Both the position numbers and the translations under genes were made by a program. Below, piece by piece: positions 54,817 through 62,713 of a stretch of DNA of 64,000 nt. The first letter of the stretch is position 1; each line of letters begins with the position of its first letter. The DNA comes from Romboutsia lituseburensis DSM 797 (lineage in GTDB: Bacteria > Bacillota > Clostridia > Peptostreptococcales > Peptostreptococcaceae). The DNA is taken from assembly GCF_900103615.1 (NCBI RefSeq), contig NZ_FNGW01000002.1, positions 62,001 through 126,000 on the forward strand, read 5' to 3'. The notes beneath the pieces were generated by a model. That model saw nothing but the letters and a program-made list of their open reading frames with translations. It searched no databases and had not been told where the DNA came from.

Positions 54817-56235
54817 TTATTTGTTTTTCTCTATAGCGAATTCACCTTCAATACATTTCCCTTTTAAATGATTTGTTTCAATATTTCCTTCTACTTTATT
54901 ATTATAACTTTTTATTTCCTTAAATAATATTATAAATGTAATTAAAGTTGCTATAAAGTCAGCTATTGGCTGAGCTAGCCAAACACCTTTTAATCCTAAA
55001 AATCGTGGAAGAATTAATATAGCTGGTATAAGTAAAATCACTTGTCTAAGAAGGCTAAGTATCATTGCTATTTTAGCTTTTCCTATTGATTGTATAAAGT
55101 TACTTCCTGTTACAGAGATCCCTATTATAGGCATCATAAGCAAGTAAATTTTTATCCCTTCAACTGAAATTCTCATAAGTTCTTTATCCTTATTAAACAT
55201 TCTTATCATAATTTCGGGATATGTTTGAACTACTAAAGATCCTATTGTTAAAATAACTGTTGCTACAGCTACAGATGATAAGTATGCTTTTTTTACTCTT
55301 TCGTATTTTTCAGCTCCATAGTTAAAACCTATGATTGGTTGTGCCCCTTGATTTATTCCAAATATAGGCATTAAGAATAACATAGAAATTGATGAAATTG
55401 TAGCCATAGCTCCTATAGCTAAATCACCTCCATATGTTTTTAAAGCATGATTAGATATAACTTGAACTAAACTGGCTGCAATTTGCATTGAAAACGGAGA
55501 TATTCCTATTGCAAAAACTCCTATTATTAACCTTTTATCAAGTTTTAAACTTGATTTACTAAATTTCAAATTAGATTTTCCAGAAAGATAATATGCCATA
55601 GTAAGTATGGCTGTAACTGTCTGAGAAATAACTGTAGCTAAAGCGGCACCCTTTATTTCCATATTAAATCCAAATATAAATGTTGCATCTAATATAATAT
55701 TAGTTAAGCACCCTACAATCATTATTCCAGCTGATATTTTAGGACTTCCATCAGCCCTTATTGAGTGGTTTAGAGAAAATGATAGTAAGTTAACAACTGT
55801 ACCTAAAAAAATTATAGTTATATACGATTTTGCATAAACTAATGTTTTTTCACTAGCTCCAAATAAAATTAGTATTTTATCTACATATAAAAGACCAATT
55901 ATAGTGATTATTACTCCAATTAATATAGCTAGAGTCATTGCATTACCGATTAACTTTTCTGCTTCTTCTTTTTTACCTTGACCTAATTTTATAGATATAT
56001 TAGTTGTTGTACCTATTCCTATTAACATACCAAAAGCTAATATTATAGTTACGATAGGCATAGTTACACCAAGACCGGTTATAGCTAACGGCCCTACACC
56101 TGGTATGTTTCCAATAAACATTCTATCAACTACATTATATAAAGCATTTACCATCATTCCTATTATGGCTGGTATCGAGTACTTTATAAGTAGTTTATAT
56201 ACAGATTCTGTTCCTAAAGTTTGTTGTGTACCCAT
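54817..56235 (-). CDS. MATE-family multidrug efflux pump (MepA-like)
   Basis: 472 residues, twelve helices. MepA-like features are IPAIIGMMVNALYNVVDRMFIG at the start, GIGTTTNISIKLGQGKKEEAEK, and the second-half INQGAQPIIGFNYGAEKYERVKKA. It expels cationic drugs with Na+ or H+. Lys/Glu-rich C-terminal tail. GGAGG precedes the ATG. Two near-identical palindromes upstream point to control by a MarR-type repressor encoded elsewhere. Confidence 0.87.
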   Translation of the reverse strand: MGTQQTLGTESVYKLLIKYSIPAIIGMMVNALYNVVDRMFIGNIPGVGPLAITGLGVTMPIVTIILAFGMLIGIGTTTNISIKLGQGKKEEAEKLIGNAMTLAILIGVIITIIGLLYVDKILILFGASEKTLVYAKSYITIIFLGTVVNLLSFSLNHSIRADGSPKISAGIMIVGCLTNIILDATFIFGFNMEIKGAALATVISQTVTAILTMAYYLSGKSNLKFSKSSLKLDKRLIIGVFAIGISPFSMQIAASLVQVISNHALKTYGGDLAIGAMATISSISMLFLMPIFGINQGAQPIIGFNYGAEKYERVKKAYLSSVAVATVILTIGSLVVQTYPEIMIRMFNKDKELMRISVEGIKIYLLMMPIIGISVTGSNFIQSIGKAKIAMILSLLRQVILLIPAILILPRFLGLKGVWLAQPIADFIATLITFIILFKEIKSYNNKVEGNIETNHLKGKCIEGEFAIEKNK

Positions 56236-56271
56236 TTTTTTCCTCCTATATTAATCTATTAATTATATATT

Positions 56272-56321
56272 AGTTGCTTATGCAACTATTACTTTATGAT
56301 AATTTAGTTGTTTACGCAACT
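56272..56321 (-). promoter_or_regulatory. Two operator-like palindromes upstream of the MATE gene
   Basis: AGTTGCTTATGCAACT (56272-56287, perfect) and AGTTGTTTACGCAACT (56306-56321, one mismatch), 34 bp centre to centre. On the minus strand the first sits just upstream of a TATAAT (56267-56262). The form fits MarR-family sites. Confidence 0.6.
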
Positions 56322-56588
56322 ATATTAGTAAAATTATATCTTATTTTTACATTAATATCTAATTTAATTTTATATACTTTTTAGTAAAATATTTAGTACT
56401 AAAATTTATTTGTAAAATAACTATCTACACTAATTTATGTATATATTAATTATATATCTTTTTAATGTATTTGAAAATATAAATACATTAATTACTTACA
56501 TATAAAATAATTAAAAAATATAAATTTATTTATTACGGCTATTTAAATTTAAAATTGAACTATTTTTTTAATTCTATAAAACCTATTT
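56322..56588. other. AT-rich gap upstream of the MATE gene operators
   Basis: About 270 bases of AT-rich DNA with no reading frame or motif recognised. Confidence 0.4.
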
Positions 56589-56589
56589 C

Positions 56590-56626
56590 TAAAATAAAAA
56601 ACCCCAGTGTTTATTTCATCACTGAG
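56590..56626 (-). terminator. Terminator after the VanW gene
   Basis: On the minus strand CTCAGTG and CACTGGGG pair around a loop of about 10 bases, followed by TTTTTTA. Confidence 0.75.
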
Positions 56627-56627
56627 A

Positions 56628-57860
56628 TTACTTTACTTTATAGGTGCTTTCAGATATTAATTCCTCTCTAATTTTCTTATTCTCTTCATTTAAATAAATT
56701 CTATATGTGTTTACATTAATTTTATCTTTATTGAATTTTTCTTGCGTTCTTATATAGATTCTTTCTCTATCTTGATCACATCCATATATCTTTGTTGTTA
56801 TAGCTCCATTATTTACAATATTTTTAATATAGATAGGATGTGAATAAGGATTTCTAAATTTAAAATCTGTATATCCATATGATACTGCAGCATCTTTGCC
56901 TCTTGGAGCATAATGAGATGTAAATGTATGATTATGAACTTCTTTTATATCCATTCCAGATAATAGAGCTGCATTATATATTGTTGTTGATACTTGACAC
57001 ACTCCTCCACCTTCTCCATTTACATACTTACCTCCAACAATCACTTTAGCAGATTTGTAGCCATTGCTCCAAGTTCTGGCTCCTGTAGCTTTATTATATG
57101 AAAAAATTTCACCTGGCATAACAAGTAAATCACTCGTACTTTTACCTGCGACATGTATGTTGCTGCCTCTAGATGATTTATCATAAAAACTAGTACTACA
57201 TTGACCTAATATTGAATTTATAGACTTTACACTTTCTGTAGTTACATTAGGTTTTATAATTTTTATAGGCAATTCAATAGTTGATATATTTTTTTTATCT
57301 ATCATATTATATATGGTTTCTTTTAAATTAATAATATCAACTTCTATTCCATCTTTAGATTTGGTTGTCTTAATTTCGGATCCCTCACTTATTTTTATAG
57401 TGGCTTGAACTACTTCTACATCTATTTCATTACAAATTTCATCTAAAATTTTACTTAATTTTGATTCATCATAGCTTGCATGCAATTTTATTATGTATGA
57501 ATCTTTAAAAGATAAATTAAACATCTTTTTTATATTTTCTACCTTATCTTCTCCTCTTGTATATAAATAAGCCTTTTTTATAGACTTATCAATATTATAA
57601 TCTAAGTTTATATCTTCAGGTGTTATATCCCAATTTTTATCATTATATCTAATATGTATTACTTCTAAAGGATATTTTTTATATATAAGTTTTTTTGCTT
57701 CATTAATAGTTAAATGTCCCACTTCTTGATTTTCTATATATATTTTTTTAAAAATTTTCCCATCATCAGTTTGATTAGGTTTACTCATACCTAAACTAAA
57801 TAATCCTATCAAAAATATAAGTGTTGTTATGTATATTTTTTTTGTCTTTTTATTTTTCAT
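56628..57860 (-). CDS. VanW-family protein with peptidoglycan-binding-like domain
   Basis: 410 residues. A signal anchor (about 9-25) is followed by a PG-binding_4-type region (about 40-215) and a VanW domain (about 225-370) containing VMPGEIFSYNKATGARTWSNGYK, GEGGGVCQVSTTIYNAAL and HNHTFTSHYAPRGKDAAVSYG. The C-terminal part resembles a G5-like beta domain fragment. Such proteins occur widely in Clostridia cell walls; the chemistry of VanW is not established. SD GGAG-like upstream of the ATG. Monocistronic, with its own terminator. Confidence 0.85.
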   Translation of the reverse strand: MKNKKTKKIYITTLIFLIGLFSLGMSKPNQTDDGKIFKKIYIENQEVGHLTINEAKKLIYKKYPLEVIHIRYNDKNWDITPEDINLDYNIDKSIKKAYLYTRGEDKVENIKKMFNLSFKDSYIIKLHASYDESKLSKILDEICNEIDVEVVQATIKISEGSEIKTTKSKDGIEVDIINLKETIYNMIDKKNISTIELPIKIIKPNVTTESVKSINSILGQCSTSFYDKSSRGSNIHVAGKSTSDLLVMPGEIFSYNKATGARTWSNGYKSAKVIVGGKYVNGEGGGVCQVSTTIYNAALLSGMDIKEVHNHTFTSHYAPRGKDAAVSYGYTDFKFRNPYSHPIYIKNIVNNGAITTKIYGCDQDRERIYIRTQEKFNKDKINVNTYRIYLNEENKKIREELISESTYKVK

Positions 57861-58047
57861 AACTTGCTCCTTAAATATATTTTATAAGTTTATATTTTCC
57901 GATATTTTTTTTTATATGCTACTGCTTTTTTATACTTAAATAATAACTAATTAATAAATTTTAATTAGTTATTTTAAATTTGAGTTAAGATTATTAGTTT
58001 TTGATTAAAAATATGTAAAAAATACTACACATTCTTAAGTATTATGG

Positions 58048-58053
58048 TATAAT
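58048..58053 (+). promoter_or_regulatory. -10 box of the intron-bearing gene
   Basis: TATAAT on the plus strand; the -35 is poor. The start site would be near 58060, giving a leader of about 55 bases before the ATG at 58117. Confidence 0.45.
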
Positions 58054-58108
58054 AATTACACCTTAACTTAATAACTTAACAAATAATTACAGCTTAATAT
58101 TTTATTAA

Positions 58109-58125
58109 AGAGATCTATGATCTCT
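58109..58125 (+). promoter_or_regulatory. Hairpin over exon 1 start codon
   Basis: AGAGATC (58109-58115), loop TAT, GATCTCT (58119-58125) is a perfect 7-bp hairpin that would bury the weak AAAGAG and the ATG at 58117-58119 of exon 1. Confidence 0.5.
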
Positions 58126-58142
58126 AATTTCGGAAAAGAGGT
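58117..58142 (+). other. Exon 1 of the intron-interrupted acetyltransferase gene
   Basis: ATG at 58117 opens MISNFGKEV, ending within codon 9 at the predicted 5' splice site after GAGGU (58138-58142). If joined to base 58507 it continues EQHGVYFDKESKII. The same exon also carries AAAAGAGG, which could act as ribosome binding site for the ATG at 58515 in the spliced RNA. Confidence 0.55.
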
Positions 58143-58506
58143 AACGATTTAAGCCTCGTATGTAGAGAAATCTGCATAGGACACAACTTGAATTGCAGAT
58201 AATTCCTAAAGCCTAAGTGCCACAACGTAAAAGCGAATAGCTTTAAGCGTGATGGAACGAAAGTAGAAAAAAGTCTTAGGATGGCATATGGTTAAACCCT
58301 AAGTGCTAATACAATGGATGTTCATGCAGGGAAGTCCCGAACAGGGAAACCTTCAACGACTAGAGAGTTGTCTCGTACACTATAAGCGATTGATAGTGGA
58401 AGTAGGTTGCCCCTAACGAGTAAGGTCGAGGGTGAAGAAATAGTCTGCTCTCATATGAAAGTGTGAGAAGTTCATTAGAGAACTGCATAAGTCTAGCGAA
58501 CTTATG
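58143..58506 (+). ncRNA. Group I self-splicing intron, no internal ORF
   Basis: About 364 bases. P1: exon GAGGU (58138-58142) pairs with GCCUC (58153-58157), with the required U-G wobble at the splice site. P2: TATGTAGA/TCTGCATA with a GAAA tetraloop (58159-58178). P3: ACAACT (58183-58188) with AGTTGT (58366-58371). The core P element AATTGCAG is at 58191-58198. P7: GACTA (58358-58362, within TTCAACGACTAGAG) with TAGTC (58441-58445). P8: CACTAT/ATAGTG (58378-58398). P9 hairpins: 58450-58467 with a GAAA loop, 58469-58484, and 58486-58506. A large P5 extension fills about 58200-58315. The last G (58506, or 58508) is the likely omega-G. It contains no homing endonuclease or transposase gene. Confidence 0.88.
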
Positions 58507-58514
58507 TGAACAAC

Positions 58515-59120
58515 ATGGTGTCTATTTTGATAAAGAAAGTAAAATTATCTAAATTTAATGGAGAGCTTTGTGAAAACTTATACGCTGATGTATGTTATAT
58601 AACTGCATCAAAATTTGAAGACATTACTAATTTATACAATAGGGTAAATGATGCGATGGAAAATAAAAATTGGCTTAAGTTTCGCGATCAACTCTATTTA
58701 ATGGATGTATTAGACAAGGGTGGATTTATAATAGGATGTTATGTTGAAGAAACCTTAGTTGCATCAGCACTATGCGAATTGCCTAGTGGTGATTATTTAG
58801 ATTATCTTTATGAAATGGGACTTACTGAAGAAGAAATAAATTCTAGTTATGTATCTGGTTATGTAATGGTAGACCCTCTTTACCGTGGCAATTCCCTTCA
58901 TAAAATATTAATGGAAACTAGAATGCAAGAATCTATCATTAGAGGTAAGAACCATATTGTAACTGCAATAGCTACTGAAAATATTTTTAGTCTAAAAACA
59001 GTACTTAATTTAGGTTTTGAAATAAAACTACAAAAAGAAAACCAATATGGTATAACAAGAAATATACTTATAAAACAATTGGTTAATCTATCAGAACAGG
59101 AAATAGAAATTACAGCTTAG
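58515..59120 (+). CDS. GNAT-family N-acetyltransferase (downstream exon)
   Basis: 201 residues from ATG 58515. The acetyl-CoA-binding motif A is VSGYVMVDPLYRGNSLHKILMETRM (about 113-137), followed by AIATENIFSLKTVLNLGF, typical of GNAT motif B. The N-terminal half (about 15-100) has DVCYITASKFEDITNLYNRV and GGFIIGCYVEETLVASALCE. In unspliced RNA this ATG has no SD and follows the P9 hairpin directly; after splicing it would lie nine bases from exon GAGG. The first 12 residues in this frame look unnatural. The other frame reads from exon 1 through FDKESKII and meets a stop made by one extra T at 58550, after which this frame continues KFNGELCENLY. Substrate unknown. Confidence 0.75.
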   Translation: MVSILIKKVKLSKFNGELCENLYADVCYITASKFEDITNLYNRVNDAMENKNWLKFRDQLYLMDVLDKGGFIIGCYVEETLVASALCELPSGDYLDYLYEMGLTEEEINSSYVSGYVMVDPLYRGNSLHKILMETRMQESIIRGKNHIVTAIATENIFSLKTVLNLGFEIKLQKENQYGITRNILIKQLVNLSEQEIEITA

Positions 59121-59128
59121 AAAGTAAT

Positions 59129-59164
59129 ATAAGGGAGAGATAATTTTATCTCTCTCTCTTTTAT
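59129..59164 (+). terminator. Terminator after the acetyltransferase gene
   Basis: GGGAGAGAT, loop AATTTT, ATCTCTCTC, then TCTTTTATTT. Confidence 0.75.
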
Positions 59165-59438
59165 TTGTTATAACAAAAGTATTTTTATAACTATAACATT
59201 TATGTTATATACAAATTTATTAACTAAAATATTTTTCACGATTACTTTTATAATGTATTTATGTTTTTATATATATTGCACATAATATGCCATATAAGAT
59301 ATGGATAAATTTCATAAAAAGTATAAGGTAGAATTTGTATTAATATTCTTAATTATTAAGTATTTTTTACATTTAATTACATTTATCTTCAATATATTCT
59401 AAGCTTATTTACAATATTGTATTATTTACCATTTTTAT
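59165..59438. other. AT-rich gap before the efflux operon
   Basis: About 270 bases without a reading frame or recognised motif; the promoter of the efflux operon follows it. Confidence 0.4.
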
Positions 59439-59468
59439 TTGACTTATATATATAAATTCTTTTATAAT
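59439..59468 (+). promoter_or_regulatory. Promoter of the MacAB-like efflux operon
   Basis: TTGACT (59439-59444) and TATAAT (59463-59468) with an 18-bp spacer, about 35 bp before the first start codon. Confidence 0.65.
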
Positions 59469-59502
59469 TTAAGTCAGTATAAGTTTACACAAGGAGGAAT
59501 TT

Positions 59503-60702
59503 ATGTCTTTTTTAGAAAAGTTCAAAAACAAAAAAGTGGCTATAGGTGTAGGTGTTTTTGTAATAGTTGCATTGGGCGTTGGAATCTTTATTTATAATAA
59601 AAATAAAATAAATGGCGATGACTTAAGCGTGGATGAAAATTATATCGAGACGTATACTATCGCTGATAACGAAAAGATTTTTATAAATGGTGTTATAACA
59701 CCTACTAAAACACAGGATTTTAATCCTAATCAAGAAAATATGAGTAAAGTAAATGTTACTAACGGAAAAGTTGTAAATGAAGGAGATCTTTTGTATACTA
59801 CGAAAAATCAAGATGCAATAGATCAAATCGATGATTTAAAATCTCAAGTAAATACTCTAAAGAATCAAGTAGATAAACTAAAAAAAGCTAATAGCTCTAA
59901 TGATTCAGGGGTTAATTCTGAAATCAGTGGATTAAATTCTGATATTAGCAAATTAAACTCTCAAATATCTTCTTTAGAAAAAAAGGCATATTTAGAGACA
60001 TATGCTCCTTTTGCAGGTAAAGTTTACTTAAATGAGACTTCTGACGGACCTGAGCAGTCTGCATTTATGACTCTTGAAAGTAACGAGTATTATATGAAGG
60101 GACAAGCTAGCGAACAAGATTTACCAAAACTTCAAATAGATGATCCTGTTGACGTTTTAGTTTTCTCTAATAACAAAAAATTAACAGGTAGAATAAGCTA
60201 TATATCAGATAGACCATCTACTGCTACAAATGATATGAATATGGGTGGTCAAAGTAATTTATCTTATTATGATATAATTATATCTTTTGAAAATCAAGAA
60301 GAATTAACTAATGGTTTCCACGTTCAAGCATCTATAGAAGTACGTGATTCAATAGTTAAAATACCAACATCTGCTGTATTAGAGAGCAAAACAGATGATA
60401 AAACAGAAAATTATGTGTTTGAAGATTTAAATGGAATACTTAAGAAGAGAGTTATCGAAATCTATGATCAAAATGAAGAATTTACAACTGTAAAATCTGG
60501 ACTTGATAAAAATATTTCTATAATAAGATATCCATCTGAAGATATGAAGGAAGGTGATCCTGTAAATACAGGAAGTGTTCCTAATAGTGAGGATGGAACT
60601 GAAAATTCATCAGATGAAAAAGATAAAGCCACTACTAAAGACGGAGCTGAGCATTCATCAGATGAAAAAGATAAGGCACCTTCTGAAGAAGGAGCTGAGT
60701 AA
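59503..60702 (+). CDS. MacA/HlyD-type efflux adaptor with repetitive acidic tail
   Basis: 399 residues. A membrane anchor (about 11-30) is followed by a biotinyl-lipoyl-like half (about 60-85 and 165-190), a coiled-coil hairpin (about 105-160, with heptad-like Leu and Ile: LKSQVNTLKNQVDKLKK, INSE..LNSDISKLNSQISSLEKK) and a beta-barrel/membrane-proximal domain (about 190-340). The last 36 residues are two 16-residue repeats (G-x-E-x-SSDEKDKA-xxx) plus GAE. SD AGGAGG precedes the ATG. First gene of an operon with a MacB-type ATPase and a permease. Confidence 0.85.
   Translation: MSFLEKFKNKKVAIGVGVFVIVALGVGIFIYNKNKINGDDLSVDENYIETYTIADNEKIFINGVITPTKTQDFNPNQENMSKVNVTNGKVVNEGDLLYTTKNQDAIDQIDDLKSQVNTLKNQVDKLKKANSSNDSGVNSEISGLNSDISKLNSQISSLEKKAYLETYAPFAGKVYLNETSDGPEQSAFMTLESNEYYMKGQASEQDLPKLQIDDPVDVLVFSNNKKLTGRISYISDRPSTATNDMNMGGQSNLSYYDIIISFENQEELTNGFHVQASIEVRDSIVKIPTSAVLESKTDDKTENYVFEDLNGILKKRVIEIYDQNEEFTTVKSGLDKNISIIRYPSEDMKEGDPVNTGSVPNSEDGTENSSDEKDKATTKDGAEHSSDEKDKAPSEEGAE
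60595..60699 (+). repeat. 48-bp tandem repeat encoding the acidic tail
   Basis: Unit 1 at 60595-60642 and unit 2 at 60643-60690, then the first nine bases of a third at 60691-60699, ending at the stop codon. The units differ at several positions, mostly in the last third. Confidence 0.8.
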
Positions 60703-60705
60703 TTC

Positions 60706-61386
60706 TTGAGTAATATAATTAAACTAGAAAATGTTCAAAAATTTTATAAAGTTGGTAAAGAACAATTCCATGTTCTTAAGTCTTTAAGCTTAGAAATAGA
60801 AGCTGGTGATTTTGTTATGATAATGGGTAAATCAGGAAGTGGTAAAACTACACTACTTAACAGCTTAGGTTTCCTTGATAAATTTGATGATGGAAAATAC
60901 TTATTTAATGGTGAAGATGTTACAAATTTAAATGAAAACCAAAAATCTGAATTTAGAAATAAAAATATAGGTTTTATTTTTCAGCAATTTAACTTAATAG
61001 AAACATTAGATGTGTACCATAACATAGAATTACCTCTTATTTATGAGGGTTTACTAAATAAAGTTGACAGAGAAAAGCTAGTTTGTGAAAAATTAGAATC
61101 AGTTGGTCTACTAGATAAATTAAAAAATATGCCACTTCAATTATCAGGTGGTCAACAACAACGTATTGCTATAGCTCGTGCACTAGTTAATAGTCCTTCT
61201 CTTATTTTTGCAGATGAACCAACTGGTGCTTTAGATAGTGAGACTAGTAATGACATCATGGAACTTTTAAAAAATTTAAATGAACAAGGAAAAACTATAA
61301 TAATGGTTACTCACGATAATGATTTAATAAAATACGCCACTAAGGTTGTAAAACTAAAAGATGGTGTAGTTTCAATGGAGGTGTAG
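60706..61386 (+). CDS. MacB-type ABC exporter ATPase
   Basis: 226 residues. Walker A MGKSGSGKTT (about 40), Q-loop IFQQFNLIETLDV, signature LSGGQQQRIAIARA, Walker B LIFADEPTGALD, H-loop VTHDND. Start is TTG 60706, four bases after the adaptor stop, with GAAGGAG in the adaptor's end acting as SD. With the adaptor and permease it forms a tripartite-like MacAB exporter, as seen in Firmicutes without an outer membrane. Substrate unknown. Confidence 0.9.
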   Translation: MSNIIKLENVQKFYKVGKEQFHVLKSLSLEIEAGDFVMIMGKSGSGKTTLLNSLGFLDKFDDGKYLFNGEDVTNLNENQKSEFRNKNIGFIFQQFNLIETLDVYHNIELPLIYEGLLNKVDREKLVCEKLESVGLLDKLKNMPLQLSGGQQQRIAIARALVNSPSLIFADEPTGALDSETSNDIMELLKNLNEQGKTIIMVTHDNDLIKYATKVVKLKDGVVSMEV

Positions 61387-61389
61387 CCT

Positions 61390-62640
61390 ATGAATTTAAT
61401 AAAAAGTTCCTTATCCAATTTAAAAGGTCATAAACTTAGAGTATTTATAACTTTACTTTGGATTATAATGGGGATTACATCAGTAATACTTGTAAGTTCT
61501 ATCGGTAATGGTCTAAAAAAAGAAGTTTTTAGTTCAGTTGACAAGGTCAACCCTAATAAAACAAGAATTTCATTTGAGCCTACAGATCAAAATATGTCTA
61601 GTATGACAGCATTTTTACAACCATTTGCTCTAAAAGATATTGAAGAATTATCTTTTGTCGAAGGAGTTGAAAGAATAGGACCTGCTAAGGAAGATTTTGA
61701 TATGAACTCTAGTTATTACTCTGAAGCGTCTTTTGATAAAAAAACTACTTCTATTGAAGTAAATGAATTAAAAAAAGATACAAAAGTAAAAGCTTTATAT
61801 GGCAGAAATTTTTCTTTAGAAGATAACGATAGAAAAGTAATTATGATAACCATGCAAAATGCAACAGACTTATTTGGTGATGCAGAAAAAGCTATAGGTA
61901 AAGGTATAACTATTAGCGGCTCAACATTTGAAGTAATCGGTGTCGTTGATGAGAGTTCTCTAACTACTGACACTGAAGAAAATAACAGTGGCATGCTTGG
62001 TGGTATGTATGGTGGTGGTGACTTTACTTATGCTACATCTTATATGCCAAAGAAATCTTTTGATTCTTTAATGAATCAAAACGCTTATCCAACTGAAATT
62101 TATGGACTTGATTTAATAGTATCTAAAGGATATGATGTGTCTGAAGTAGCTTACAGAGTTTGCGATAAGTTATATGATTTACATCCGGATATTAACGGTT
62201 CATATAACCCACAAGATCCGTCAGAACAAACTCAAGAGCTTGAAGCAATGGTTTCTAAAATAAATTTATTTATAACTGCTATAACTGCTATATCTATGTT
62301 TGTAGGTGGTGTAGGTGTTATGAATATAATGTATGTATCTGTTATGGAACGTCAAAGAGAAATAGGGATTAGAAGGGCTATAGGTGCAAAGCCTAGACAT
62401 ATATTATTCCAATTTTTAACTGAAGCTGTATTTATAACGGTATGTGGTGGAATACTTGGGATAATAATAGGATTTATAGTAGTTAACTATGCATCTAACT
62501 ATTTACCATTTAAAGCTATCCCTAATGCAAACAGTTTATTCTACGCATTTATTGCAACTGTTTTAACTGGAGTAATATTTGGTATTGTTCCTGCTCTTAA
62601 GGCATCTAAATTAGATCCAATTAAGGCCATTTACAAATAA
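61390..62640 (+). CDS. MacB-type ABC exporter permease
   Basis: 416 residues. One N-terminal helix (about 18-40), a MacB periplasmic-core domain (about 45-285) with a Gly/Met-rich stretch (MLGGMYGGGDF, about 200), then three C-terminal helices with the FtsX signature GVMNIMYVSVMERQREIGIRRAIGAK (about 305-332). GGAGGTG precedes the ATG. Gap to the ATPase is three bases, so the operon is tightly coupled. Confidence 0.9.
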   Translation: MNLIKSSLSNLKGHKLRVFITLLWIIMGITSVILVSSIGNGLKKEVFSSVDKVNPNKTRISFEPTDQNMSSMTAFLQPFALKDIEELSFVEGVERIGPAKEDFDMNSSYYSEASFDKKTTSIEVNELKKDTKVKALYGRNFSLEDNDRKVIMITMQNATDLFGDAEKAIGKGITISGSTFEVIGVVDESSLTTDTEENNSGMLGGMYGGGDFTYATSYMPKKSFDSLMNQNAYPTEIYGLDLIVSKGYDVSEVAYRVCDKLYDLHPDINGSYNPQDPSEQTQELEAMVSKINLFITAITAISMFVGGVGVMNIMYVSVMERQREIGIRRAIGAKPRHILFQFLTEAVFITVCGGILGIIIGFIVVNYASNYLPFKAIPNANSLFYAFIATVLTGVIFGIVPALKASKLDPIKAIYK

Positions 62641-62662
62641 TACATACTAATTTTGTATAAAT

Positions 62663-62702
62663 AAAATGAGTATATCTTAAGCTTAAGATATACTCATTTT
62701 TT
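62663..62702. terminator. Perfect-palindrome bidirectional terminator
   Basis: AAAATGAGTATATCTTAAG (62663-62681) and its exact complement (62682-62700) meet without a loop, then TT. It lies between the convergent permease and phosphatase genes. Confidence 0.85.
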
Positions 62703-62713
62703 AATTTCTATTA

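Noticed and set aside
58054..58137. c-di-GMP-II (or other) riboswitch controlling the group I intron, as in C. difficile
   Set aside because: The leader from the predicted start to the 5' splice site is only about 80 AT-rich bases and lacks the conserved G-rich loops and kink-turn of known c-di-GMP aptamers. Only a simple 7-bp hairpin is seen.
58143..59120. IStron (group I intron fused to IS200/IS605 genes)
   Set aside because: No TnpA or TnpB sequence follows; the intron ends directly at the acetyltransferase.
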